From Neocallimastix lanati (nom. inval.) (taxonomy: Eukaryota > Neocallimastigomycota > Neocallimastigomycetes > Neocallimastigales > Neocallimastigaceae), in contig JACVTC010000065.1 of NCBI GenBank assembly GCA_016946835.1, positions 753,501 to 817,500 on the forward strand: a stretch of DNA of 64,000 nt, given 5' to 3'. A program made the position numbers and the translations under genes. This document shows, piece after piece, positions 23,371 through 36,100 of this stretch. Position 1 is the first letter of the stretch, and each line of letters begins with the position of its first letter. The notes under the pieces were generated by a model, which saw nothing but the letters and a program-made list of their open reading frames with translations, had not been told where the DNA came from and did not search any database.

Positions 23371-24250
23371 AATCCATCTTTGTTTGAAGAAAATAACCCC
23401 CATTCCATTCTGAAGGAACATTAAAGTTTATTACGGCAATAACTGAACTTATCCCAACATTCTTCTCTGCTAATGGATTACTAACTAAAGAACAAGAAGA
23501 GGAGAACAAAGACAATATTCCTGTAATAATCATTCAATGTGAGAAGTTCTTTTTGCACCATCCGAAATCTTTTGAAGAAGAAGTATCAAAAAGTACATTC
23601 TTAGTGAATAAACTTAGTGGGACCGCTAGAAAATGGGTTTTGTCTTTACTGTTGGACGGTACTTTAAATTCATTTAGTTATAAAGAATTTAAAACACTTT
23701 TAATTAAGAACTTTGATGGAGGAGATGACAGAAAGCAAAAATATGTTTTGATGGATAAACTATGGGCGCTCAAACAAAAACAACTTGAGTGGCTGAATAC
23801 ATCATTGAATTCAGGAAAATCGCAGGAAGATTGGGTCGTCCAGATGAAGTTTGCGTTGATATAATCGGAAAGGGACTTATAGATAAAGTTCGAGAGGAGT
23901 TCGACAAGCAAGAAAAACCTGGAACACTATTCGAGGCTACTAACATGATTATGGCTATAAATAAAAAATGTTATTTGGAAAGTTGTATCCGAAATAAACG
24001 TGGGTCATTTCAAAAGCGAAATAATAAATCATTTAACAAAAAGAAACATAAATTAAATAAATCAGAAAACAAATTTAAATTTCATAATAAAAGAGAAAAC
24101 AAATTTATTTAAGTTTAATAAAAATCTAAAGAACAAGAATAACAATGATGTTCTATCTGCAAACTATACACCAGATAAATCAACTACTATGACTACAACA
24201 TTTATTATTTCCTTTAATAACAAGAATATTAAAATCAATATAATTTAATT
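23371..24250 (+). pseudogene. Decayed retrotransposon gag with truncated pol start
   Basis: A retrotransposon Gag domain is recognisable across three frames: around 23371-23410, then 23410-23785, then 23789-24112. Diagnostic pieces are CEKFFLHHPKSFEEE, KLSGTARKWVLSLL and MAEYIIEFRKIAGRLG, the usual order of a Ty3/Gypsy Gag. A very basic tail (KKKHKLNKSENK) follows, with no zinc knuckle visible. After 24112 another frame resembles the lead-in to an aspartic protease (TTTFIISFNNKNIKINI) and stops just where the active site would be expected. At least two frameshifts are present and nothing of RT or integrase remains. It differs from the Gags of E1-E5 and so is another lineage. Confidence 0.75.
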
Positions 24251-24908
24251 AAAAATAATTATAAAATAAATATATAGAAAATAGTTTTTACTATTTTCTT
24301 TGATATTTTTAAGTTAAATAAATTGTTTTTAAAGATTAATATAATAAATTTAATAATCTTTAATTATTTTAAATAATACTTGTAATTATTTTCAAAAATA
24401 AAATAAAATTTTTATAATATTTAATTAATAAATTTGATAATATTTAAATAATAAATTTTTATAATAATTAATAATTTTTAATAATAATTTTTTAATAATA
24501 AATTTAATTAATAATCTTAATAATTTTATAATAATATTATAATAATATTTAATAGTTATAATAAATAAATTTTTATAATAATATTTAATAATTTTAATAA
24601 TTTTATAATATTAATAGTTTATAATAATTTTTATAATAATATTTAATTAATAATTTTAATAATTTAGTATCTTAAAAGTATAATTTTAATATTTACAATT
24701 GTATTTTGATATATAAATATATTTAATAATATAACAATAAAGTAATTAATTAAAATTGATTTACATTATTTACAAGTTAAAATTAATTTATATCGAAATA
24801 AATTAAATTTTATTATTAAGTTTAGGTTATCAAGAATATAGGAAAGTACAATTTAGTAAAGAATTATTAATAATAAAATAAAGGTTATTAATTCATTCTT
24901 TACCAAAC
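24251..24908. other. AT-rich spacer
   Basis: No coding signal. It ends CATTCTTTACCA plus AAC just before the next LTR, resembling the LTR end at 28764, so an older degraded LTR may finish at 24905. Confidence 0.4.
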
Positions 24909-25741
24909 TGTAATAATTCTATTAAGAACTAACTCAAAATAGAATTATTAACTACAACTTAACGACTAATTCATTAAATTGAGAAAATAAAATAAAATAA
25001 TTTTTTTTTACCTATAGAGTTTATTATAAAATTAATTATAATAATAACACAAAAAGCAAAAGAAGAATTGTTTGTATAAATTTGATTTTAAAAATATGTT
25101 TTTGAATATATTTTTTTTTAATTTATTAAAGTTAAAAATATAAAATTGTTACTATTATAACTATGTTTTTTATAATAATAACTCTTGATTTCTCAAAGAG
25201 AACTCAAGAGCCTTATTTATATTTTTTTATGAAAATAAGGTTAAATAAGAAAGGGTTTTCTAATCTTAATAAATCTCTTATTTAGGAAAAGATTAGACAG
25301 AAAACCTAGATAAGTTTTCGATCGATATTCTATCCATATCGATCATCGCATTAATTAAGTAAAACCGATTACTTCTAAAAGTAATTGGGAAAAAACTTAA
25401 TTAACCGATTTTTTAATCTAATCAAATGATCGAAAATAAAAGAATAAAATAATAAAAGATATTTCGATCATATAATTTATCCTTATAAAAAATATAAAAT
25501 TAAATAGTTAATAAAATACATAATACATTATAAAATACAGAATACATTATAAAATACAGTATACAATAAAATACAGAATACATTAGTTACAGTAGAGAAA
25601 TTAATATATTGTAAATATATCATTTAAAATTAATTAAATAAATTTTGTTAAATTAATGAATATATAAAATTAAATTAAATAAATTTAATGAATAAATATT
25701 ATATGTAATTAAATAAAGTTATAGTTATAATAACTTAACTA
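24909..25741. repeat. Solo LTR E-prime, left part (split by insertion)
   Basis: Starts TGTAATAATT and shares several blocks with the solo LTR at 40587-41375 (for example AACTCTTGATTTCTCAA and AAAGATTAGA). It is interrupted at AACTA (25737-25741) by two tandem LTRs and resumes at 28140. Confidence 0.65.
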
Positions 25742-26922
25742 TGTAAAAGTTTTTAAGGTAATAGGTAAGATTCTTGCTATATCTTTCCTAGTTTGGGTTA
25801 AATTGGTCAGGTCAAGATGTTTTTATTAATTATAACAATTTAGTTAAATTTAAATAATAAATAACACACACAGAGTTTTATAATTAAGATTTCAATATTT
25901 AAGATTTATGTTTTATTAGAACTTTATTTAATATATATTTTAATAATAAATTTTAACTAAGATTAATATAAAAAATTATTTATTGTTATAACTAATTATT
26001 TAACTTTAAGTTAACACATTAAATTAATAATCTTACAAAGAATTCAAAATATGGAATTTCAAATCCTTTTTATACTAAACTAAAATAATAATTAACAATA
26101 TAATTAATTAATACATTATAATCTTGATATATTCATACATGTATATAAACTATATAAAATATAATAATAAAATAATATTGATAAGAATCTTTTAATACAG
26201 TAACTATATAAATTATTCATAAAACAATTTAATAATAAAACTAATTTAATAATAAAATATAAAATAAAATAAATTATTAAAACTAATTAAAAATTCTCTT
26301 TCGGAAATCTTTAGAATAATAAAAAATTCCTTAGAATCTTTTAGAAAATAATTGAATAAAATATATAATAATAAAATATATAAAACTTATAAAACTTATT
26401 TAAAATATTATAAAACTATTACTAATAACTAATTCTGTATTTTTAATTAATAATACAAATTAATAATATAATTTCCAAGTTAAGAGATTTATCTAATATA
26501 AATTTCTTAATTAATAATTTAGGGTCTTAAATAATTAAATTACATTTTTTTATATTTAAATATCTTTAAAGTCCAATATCTCGTTATCTAGTTGTCCAAT
26601 AAGGTTGATTTTAACATATGTTGTAGTTCTCGTCCGTAGCTTTCCAATGGATATAATTTTAGCGGGAATTTCAATATAATATTTCCATTATTTGTATCGT
26701 TGTTTTTCTTCATGTTATTTTTATCAAATTCTTAAGGGTTAAATTAAATTAAATTATCTTTAATAAATAAGTCCAAACCCTTTGGTTTCTAATTCTTTAA
26801 TGTTTCTAATATTTATTTTTATAATTAAAATCGCATTAAAATAATTTTTTGTCAATAACTAAATTAAATTTCAATTGATCTAATAGTGAATTTTAACTTC
26901 AAATCCACTAGTATTCGTGACA
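25742..26922. repeat. Solo LTR, first of a tandem pair
   Basis: 1181 bp, starts TGTAAAAG and ends TTCGTGACA. It is flanked on both sides by AACTA, a perfect 5-bp target duplication. No internal retroelement genes are present. Confidence 0.75.
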
Positions 26923-26927
26923 AACTA

Positions 26928-28139
26928 TGTAAAATTAAATTGAGTGTTTAGGTAAGATTCTTGCTATATCTTTCCTAGTTTGGGTTAAATTGGTCAGGTC
27001 AAGATGTTATTTTAATTATAACAATTTAATTAAATTTAAATAATAAATAACACACACAGAGTTTTATAATTAAGATTTCAATATTTAAGATTTATGTTTT
27101 ATCAGAACTTTATTTAATATATATTTTAATAATAAAATTAACTAAGATTAATATAAAAAATTATTTATTGTTATAATTAATTTATTAACTTTATGTTAAT
27201 AGTTTAAAGTAATAGATAAAGGTTAAAGGTTAATAATCTTACAAAGAATTCTAAATATGGAATTTCAAATCCTTTTTATACTAAACTAAAATAATAATTA
27301 ACAATTAATTAATACATTTTAATCTTAATATATTCATACATGTATATAAACTATATAAAATATAATAATAAAATAATATTGATAAGAATCTTTTAATAAA
27401 TTAACTATATAAATTATTCATAAAACAATTTAATAATAAAACTAATTTAATAATAAAATATAAAATAAAATAAAATAAAATATTAAAACTAATTAAAAAT
27501 TCTCTTTTGGAAATCTTTAGAATGATAAAGAATTCCTTAGAATCTTTTAGAAAATAATTGAATAAAATATATAATAATAAAATATATAAAACTTATAAAA
27601 CTTATTTAAAATATTATAAAACTCTTACTAATAACTAATTCTGTATTTTTAATTAATAATACAAATTAATAATATAATTTCCAAGTTAAGAGATTTATCT
27701 AATATAAATTTTTTAATTAATAATTTAGGGTCTTAATTAAATAATTAAATTACATTTTTTATATTTAAATATCTTTAAAGTCCAATATCTCGTTATCTAG
27801 TTGTCCAATAAGGTTGATTTTAACATATGCTGTAGTTCTCGTCCGTAGCTTTTCAATGAATATAATAATTTTAGCGGGAAATCACAATATAATATTTCCA
27901 TTATTTGTTGAGTTATCGTTGTTTTTCTTCATGTTATTTTTATCAAATTCTTAAGGGTTAAATTAAATTAAATTATCTTTAATAAATAAGTCCAAACCCT
28001 TTGGTTTCTAATTCTTTAATGTTTCTAATATTTATTTTTATAATTAAAATCGAATTAAGTAACTTTTGTCAATAACTAAATTAAATTTCAATTGATTTAA
28101 TAGTGAATTTTAACTTCAAATCCACTAGTATTCGTGACA
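26928..28139. repeat. Solo LTR, second of a tandem pair
   Basis: 1212 bp, starts TGTAAAAT, ends TTCGTGACA, closely similar to the preceding copy. It is separated from it by AACTA and followed by AACAA. Confidence 0.75.
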
Positions 28140-28189
28140 AACAAAGAAAATATAATTATTTTGTTGAAAATATTATATTTTCTTACACA
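28140..28189. repeat. Solo LTR E-prime, right end
   Basis: Ends TTCTTACACA like the solo LTR at 41375. It completes the LTR begun at 24909. Confidence 0.6.
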
Positions 28190-28193
28190 AAAT

Positions 28194-28764
28194 TGAAACA
28201 GATTGAAAATAAAGTTAATTTAGTAATTTCTTACTAAAAGTCTTTATTCTCATGTTCAAATATAACTAGATATACTAGTTAATAAAAAAAAAAAAGATAA
28301 AAGTAATTTTAATTTTATTTAAATATTTTATTAAGAAACTTATAATAATTAAATCAATTAGTTATTGATTTATTAATACATTTTGTTTTATTAAAATTAT
28401 AATTTATTAAAAATAATCATTTTAAAATATTATTATTAATATTATCTAATTTTTATAATGGCTAATTAAGAACAATTTTTAAAACTATTAATTTTTATTT
28501 CTATTTATATTAATTTTATATATATACTCTGTTTATAAATAATAAATTAACTATTAATAATAAACAATTAAATAAACAATTATTGTTTATTTTATATTAT
28601 TTTAATCTAATTATTATTAATTATGTATTATTTAAATATTTAATATTTTTATAATTTAAATGTTTATAATCTAAAAATTAATTACTTTATTATAATTTAA
28701 TTATTTATTATTTTTAAATTCCATTTTATAATTATTTTTAATTTTTAATTTTCATTCTTTATCA
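28194..28764. repeat. Putative solo LTR H
   Basis: 571 bp bounded by TG at 28194 and CATTCTTTATCA at 28764, with spacers AAAT and AAA to its neighbours. Assigned by edges and position in the chain only. Confidence 0.45.
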
Positions 28765-28767
28765 AAA

Positions 28768-29520
28768 TGATAAATTTTAGAAATTATCTTAATTTTAATA
28801 TAGAATTAAAAAGTGATAATTTCAATTTATTTTAATAATAACTGTATAAGTTATTTATGAATTAAAAAAATGTTTTATTAAAAATAACACTAAAATTTTG
28901 ATTTATTAGAACACTTGTTTTCTAATATTTTATTTTATAAATCTTTTATTAAAATTTATTAAACATTATAAAATTTAAAAGTGATTATTAAAATTATAAA
29001 ATTAATGAATAATAATAATAATAATAATAATATTTACATGAAATATTTACAAGTATTTATATTTTTCTTTAAAATTAAACTATTTATAATTTATAAATAA
29101 AAAGAATAATTAAATAAAATAAAAGTAATAAAATTAATAATAAAATAAATATTTAATAATAAAATAAATAAATTTGTTTATTATAAAAATAATTAAAAAT
29201 ATTTTGTTATTAAATTAATTAATTTTGTTATTATAAAAATATTATTTAATTATAAAATTAATTATAAAAATTATTATAAAACTAATTATAAAAATTAATT
29301 ATTTTATTTTAAATTTAATCTTAATATTTTTATTTTGAAAAATATATAATATTTCTTTCATATCTGAGTATTAATGTAATTTTTAAGTGTAATTTATTTG
29401 TTTTAATTAATTAATTAATTAATTTTTTTATTTTATTAAATTATTATTAAACTTTGCTAAGGTTAGTTTTGATTTTATGTATAATAAATTTTCAAGATTT
29501 ATTAATTTTGTTATTTATCA
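28768..29520. repeat. Solo LTR G (same family as the E1 LTR)
   Basis: Starts TGATAAATTTTAG and ends TTGTTATTTATCA. The first ~60 bases align with the E1 LTR at 3034. Spacers of AAA on both sides. Confidence 0.65.
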
Positions 29521-29523
29521 AAA

Positions 29524-30980
29524 TGATACGGGCTGGGGTTGAAACACTAAGATATTCAAAACAAAAAAAAATAAATATTAACACATAACTATAAAAATAA
29601 ATTTGGAAACAAGAAAAAAAAATTAATTTTTAAAATATTCTTTATTTAAATTTAAAATTAAAATTATTTGTTCCAAGTATTAAAAAGAAAGAAATTTATT
29701 CTTCTTTTTATACTTTTATTTTAATACATTTTATTTATTATTAATATATTCTTTATAAAAAAAAACTATTATAACTATTTTATTTTAATTTTTAACTATT
29801 ATTTTAAATTATTTTTTTAAAAAAAAAAAAAATAACATTTATTAAATTAAAATATAAAAAATTAATTTGGAGCTTGTATCACGAAGGGCATTCCGGGCGG
29901 TAGCTTCTTCTTGATATTGTTTTTCAGAGAGAGAATTATACAGAATTGATATTTTCTGTATTTTAGATCATTTTTATTATTGGAATTCTTCTGTATTTTA
30001 GTTCATTTTTATTTTAATAAAGATTTAATTTATTTTTGATTTTTGTTTTATTTTTAGTTTATTTCAAAGGTTTAGAAAATATTATACAGAAACTTATAAT
30101 TCTGTATTTTATATCAAATATTTATTGAAATAGGTTTTTATTATTCTTAATATAAAAAGAAGAATTAGTAATGATTTAAATATTATATAATTTTTAATAA
30201 GAATATTTAGTAATAATTTTTATTATATTTAATATTAATAAAATATTTAATAATTATTTTTATTAGATTTGATATTAATAAAAGATTTTAATAAGAATAT
30301 TTAATAATAATTTTTATTATATTTGATATTAATAAATGATTTCAATAAGAATATTTAATAATAATTTTTATTATATTTAATATTAATAAAAGAAATTTAT
30401 AAGAATATTTAATAATAATTTTTGTTATATTTAATATTAATAAAAGAAATTAATAAAAATATTTAATAATAATTTTTGTTATATTTAATATTAATAAAAG
30501 AAATTTATAAGAATATTTAATAATAATTTTTATTATATTTGATATTAATAAAGGAAATTAATAAGAATATTTAATAATAATTTTTATTATATTTGATATT
30601 AATAAAAGATTTTAATAAGAATATTTAATAATAATTTTTATTATATTTAATATTAATAAAAGAAATTTATAAGAATATTTAATAATAATTTTTGTTATAT
30701 CTAATATTAATAAAAGAAATTAATAATAATATTTAATAATAATTTTTGTTATATTTAATATTAATAAAAGAAATTTATAAGAATATTTAATAATAATTTT
30801 TATTATATTTGATATTAATAAAGGAAATTAATAAGAATATTTAATAATAATTTTTATTATATTTGATATTAATAAAAGATTTTAATAAGAATATTTAATA
30901 ATAATTTTATTTTATTATTATTAAGAGTATTTAATAGGAAATACAAGGTATTTAGTGAAATTTAGTGACACCCCGTATCA
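29524..30980. repeat. LTR-like repeat C, copy 1
   Basis: 1457 bp with 9-bp inverted ends TGATACGGG/CCCGTATCA. It is near-identical to 39366-40583 over the first ~650 bp, then carries about 14 copies of a ~54-bp AT-rich tandem unit (about 30180-30910). Spacers are AAA on the left and AAAA on the right. No genes. It is a solo LTR or a non-autonomous element with terminal inverted repeats. Confidence 0.75.
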
Positions 30981-30984
30981 AAAA

Positions 30985-31961
30985 TGATACTATATTTTAT
31001 TTATGTATCTAAATTAATATTTATTTATGGGCAATGACAATAAGGAATTATGACAAAATAATATATTCTATTATTAAATAGAAATAACACATACAATAAT
31101 ACAAAATAAAGTAATAATTATATCTTTTTAATGTTCTCTTTATTTATTATTAATTATTAATTATTACATCAATTATTATTATTATTACTCTTTTATATAA
31201 ATATTATAATTAATTATCTCAAATATATATAATATCTCTTTTAACTATACTAAACTAAAATATAAAAATAGCTATTTATGTGAATTAATTTATCATCATT
31301 AGTATAAACTTATAAATAAAAGAATTCTCCGTTTATTAATTATTATTCTAAAATTATATATATTATTATAAAATTATTATTGACCAATAATATTTAAGTA
31401 TTTCTTTAATGTTAAAGTTTTGTGATAATTTGGTCTTAACGATTAGGTCAAGATGCCAAATTATAGTAATTAATTAATAATTTAAATTTACTCTTATTTA
31501 AAACATATTATTATTAGTAAATTTTATAAATAAGTTTTATTTAAAATATAAATTTTATTTAATCTTGATAATATTTTATTACATTATTATTTTATATAAT
31601 TATTACTCTAATTTAAATTACAATAATCCTACAAAGGATTAATCAAAAGATTTAAACATGTATTTATATAAAATAATTAATTATTAAAATATTAATTATT
31701 AATATGAATATGTAATAGTATTAATATAAGTTTGATATTGATAATATAAAGTAAGATAATAATATAAATATTTAATATAAATAAAATATAAGAATCTAAT
31801 ATAGCTAAATATTATATTTTAGTTATAAAATATAATATGTAAAAATTAATTTAATATGACAATCACGTGTTTACATTATTTAATATATATTAATTTCAAT
31901 ATGTAAATAATATTTAGTCAATTAGTTGGCCTAGACTATTTCATAAATATTTTAATAATAA
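30985..31961. repeat. Solo LTR D, left part (split by chromovirus)
   Basis: Starts TGATACTATATT directly after AAAA. It is interrupted by the chromovirus at the duplicated target AATAA (31957-31961) and finishes at 38888 with CACGTATCA. The whole is about 1.1 kb with ends of the TGATAC/GTATCA type. Confidence 0.7.
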
Positions 31962-32736
31962 TGTAAAGATATTATTAATATCTTTATAAATTTTAATTAA
32001 ATTTAATCATAAATTTAAGTAAAATTGAAATAAATCTATTAAAAATCACGTGTATAAAATTATTGCAAATAATTTTAAACAAAACTTCGACTTCTTCCCA
32101 ATCATATTAATAAATTAAAAATTTCTCTTGTGAAACTAGTAATTGAAAATCATTTCTTTTTATGTAATTTAATTTAAATAATAAGAGTTAAGGTTTTTTA
32201 CAAGATAAATTAACAACATGAAACTATGCAATTAGTCATGTTGAAACTTGCGGCATTTTATGCTAAAATCATATTAAATAATTATGACAACTTTTATATT
32301 AATTTTAAATAGAAAATATAATAAGAATTTATTAATAATATTTAAATAATAAATAAATAATAAATGAGCTCGATTGAAATTGTTTATATTTATTTTAGTT
32401 ATTAATTATAATTCTCTTTATTTAGTAATAGTTAATTATTTATTATTAGTTTAGGTTAGTATTGTTTTTAAATAAATAGTTAGATAATATAATTCAATAG
32501 GAATTATATATTCTAAATGTAATAAGATAAAAATATAAATAGTTAACCAAATTTCATGTATTTTAATCGATGTAATTGTTATTAACGATTTATTGTTAAT
32601 AACACTAATAATTAATAAAGATTATTTTAAAATCTAAATACAATAAAACTTATTTGTTTATAAAACATTTTTGTGTTATTTAGTGTTATTATAATTTTTG
32701 ACTTATAATCTATTTTTTTTAAATCAAAACTTTATA
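31962..32736 (+). repeat. 5' LTR of chromovirus
   Basis: 775 bp, matched over its whole length by 37974-38748. Confidence 0.92.
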
Positions 32737-33169
32737 ATAACAATTACCTTTTTCTCTCAATAAAATACGTTATAAGTCAAGATTATAACACGTGATACGT
32801 TAACAGTGGCTTGTGTGTGGCTTGATTCAAAATATTTTTTTTACCAGTTTTAGATTATTGCTACCAGTTTCAGAATATTGCCACCAGCTCTATAATATTG
32901 CTACCGAAATTACAATTACACGTCTTAGAACAAGATTCGAAAAACCATAAACCTTTAATATTTTAATTTATAACGTTACGTTTACTCGACAGCACCGCTT
33001 CAAAGGATAGAGCTAGATCGACTAGATGAAAAAACGTTATAGTTTGAAATATTTATTTGTTTGATATTTTTGTTAAAGAAATTGCAAAAATTTAAGTCAA
33101 TTTAAAATAATCAAATTGGAGGGATTTAACAACCTAATAAGAAGATTCGAAGACCTTAACCTGCAAGAA

Positions 33170-36100
33170 ATGAATCAAGAGAATCATCAAGTTCTGCCCC
33201 GTAACAATCAAAAGATTGTTAACGAACCACCGCTATTTTCTGGAATCAAGAAGGACTTTGATGGCTTCCTTACAAGAGCTGAAATAGCTATGGAAGCCAA
33301 TCCACAAGGTTTCAATAACGACCATACAAAGGTCAGATTTATAATTTCTTATCTTGTCGGTGATCCCTTGATATGGGCCTCAAACTTGCGAAGAAATAAT
33401 GATCCCCTGCTCAATGTTTATGAAGATTTTATTCAAGAATTAAGAAATCAATTTGGAGAGCAGGACATGAGCACAGTTGTCGCAAACGGTAAATTATGCA
33501 GCATCCGACAACATAAATTTGGTCATGTTAGTGAGTATATAAATGAATTTAATAAAATCAGCAGACATTCAGATTTTAACGATTCTGCTAAGATTTATAT
33601 GTTTGTAAAAGGACTTCACTACAAGATGAGGGAGCACCTTGCAGTGGTAAATCCAAATCCCAACAACTTAAGAAGACTTTTCACTGATGTCCTTAGTATC
33701 GAAAGCTTAACTAAGAGACATGAAATAAATGAATTTTTCTATCATAATTATTACCATCATAAGGAAATAAATAATAATAATCATGCGTCTACTAGTGACC
33801 CAATGGAAATAGATTTATACAGAATTAAGAGAGGACAAACGAATACAAGTTACTTCCCTTCTAACCAGAAATTATATCAAGAAAACTCGAATTCAAGAGA
33901 TGAAGAAAGAAGGAAAGGATTGTGCTATTATTGTAAAAAACCAGGTCATCGCTATTTTAACTGTCCAAATAAGAAGAAACCTGCCGGAGTCAAGATTATC
34001 AGTAAACAAGAAAACACCGCTACCACACCCTCAAGTAGTTTAAGAAGAATTAGAAGAATCAACAGCCAAGAAGATATTGTCAAAGTTAGAAAAATCGTGG
34101 AAGAACAAAACTCACTTTTGACAAAGAAAAGTAATATCATTGATTTCTATATTAAAACAAACGATATAGAAGAAGTAAAAGCAAGAGTTCTGATCGATTC
34201 TGGTTCTGATCTTAATTTTATCCATCCTGAATTCGCTAAAGCCTTTGGAATTAAAACAAAAGAAATCGAAGAACCTTTCCGTGTTACTGGTCTTGGATAT
34301 GGTGTTTCATCAGTAAAAAAGGAAACTGAGAAATGCGTTCTTCGTTTAAGGAACCACTTGGAAACGATTCAACTCTATGTTCTCAGGATTCCTGATGTTG
34401 ATATTATCTTGGGTTTACCATGGATCAATAAGCACTCCCCCTACAACTACCATGACGCAAAGAAGATTTCTTTCGGATCCGGTTTCTGTGCAAGACATTG
34501 TAACAATGGTAAAAGAAAAAGGAAAAACAAGAACAAGAAAAGGAACAAAGGAAAAGAACCTGCTACCAACCTAGAAGAAAACAAAGTTATTATTGAAGAA
34601 TCAAGAAAAAGAAAACCTCTCTTTGACTCTGATTCCGACTCTGACTCAGAAGAAGAAATTTCTATTCGTGGCCGCCGAACTCGTATTAGAACTTGCTCTG
34701 AATTTAATAATTATGATAGTGATAGTGATATTAATGATACTTTTATGTTAGATAATTTTAGTGATAGCATTAGTGATAGTGATAACTTTAGCGATAGTGA
34801 TGATATTATTGTTATGAATTGTGATAGTAAAATTAGTACTAATAGTTTAAGGATTTTAAAGAAAATTTGTGAATCTAGTAAATGTAAGAAATTAAATGTA
34901 ATTGAAAAATGTAATGATGAAGATAATAATTTAAATAAAGATGGTGAAAAGGTCGAAGTACCTGAAATCTATTTGATGTTTAAAGAAGTGTTTAATGAAA
35001 ATAATTGTAATGTGTTACCTCCGCATCGTAATTATGATTGTGAAATTAAATTAAAAGATAATTGTAGTCTATTTTATGGTCCGTTGTACCCTTTAACTGA
35101 AACGGAGAGAGAAGAATTAAAGAAATATTTAGAAGAGAATTTAAAAAAGGGTTTTATTAGGAAATCTTCTTCTCCTGCTGGTGCACCTATTTTATTTGTT
35201 AGAAAAAAGGATGGTACTTATAGACTAGTTATTGATTATAGAAAATTGAACGAAATGACCATCCGTAACTCTTATCCACTTCCTTTAATTAGTGAATTGT
35301 TGGATAGAGTTAAAGGTGCTAAATATTTTACTAAGTTAGATTTAAAATCTGCTTATAACTTAGTAAGAATTAAAGAAGGTGACGAGTACAAAACTGCCTT
35401 TCGTACAAGATATGGGCACTTTGAATATCTCGTTATGCCTTTTGGGCTTAAGAATGCCCCTGCTACATTCCAACATTTTATAAATGATGTTCTCAGTGAT
35501 TACTTAGATGATTTTGTAATCTCTTACATTGATGACATTTTAATTTATTCTAATACTTTGGAAGAACATCATGTACATGTTAAGAAAGTTTTAAGAAAAT
35601 TGTTAGAGAATCATTTAGTTGTTAAATTAGAAAAGTGTGAATTTGATGTAACTGAAACTACCTTTCTTGGTTATGTTTTATCAAGAGATGGAATTAAAAT
35701 GGATAAAGAAAAAGTTAAAGCAATTTTAGATTGGCCTGTTCCAACAAACGTTAAAGAAATTCAATCGTTTATTGGACTTTGTAATTATTACAGAATTTTT
35801 ATTAAAGACTTTGCGAAAATTGCAAATCCTCTCCACAAATTAACTAGAAAAAATGTTCCTTTTAATTGGAGTTCTGAACAACAAAAAGCGTTTGATACTT
35901 TAAAAGAATTATTTACTACTGCTCCTATTTTGAAACATCCTGATAGCAACAAACAATTCATTGTTGAAACTGATGCTAGTAATTTTGCTGTTGGTGCAAT
36001 TCTTTCTCAGGAATTTGATGGGCATTTGCATCCAATTGCTTTTATTTCTACTAGCTTAACTAAATCCCAAAGAAATTACCCTATCTATGACAAAGAACTT

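Noticed and set aside
29524-30980. CRISPR-like array (regular ~54-bp repeats)
   Set aside because: Tandem units abut directly with no unique spacers, and the context is eukaryotic LTR DNA.
33116-33170. Start of chromovirus gag-pol at the TTG at 33116
   Set aside because: The frame is open further upstream without an ATG; the first ATG at 33170 is a better start and still leaves the Gag domain whole.
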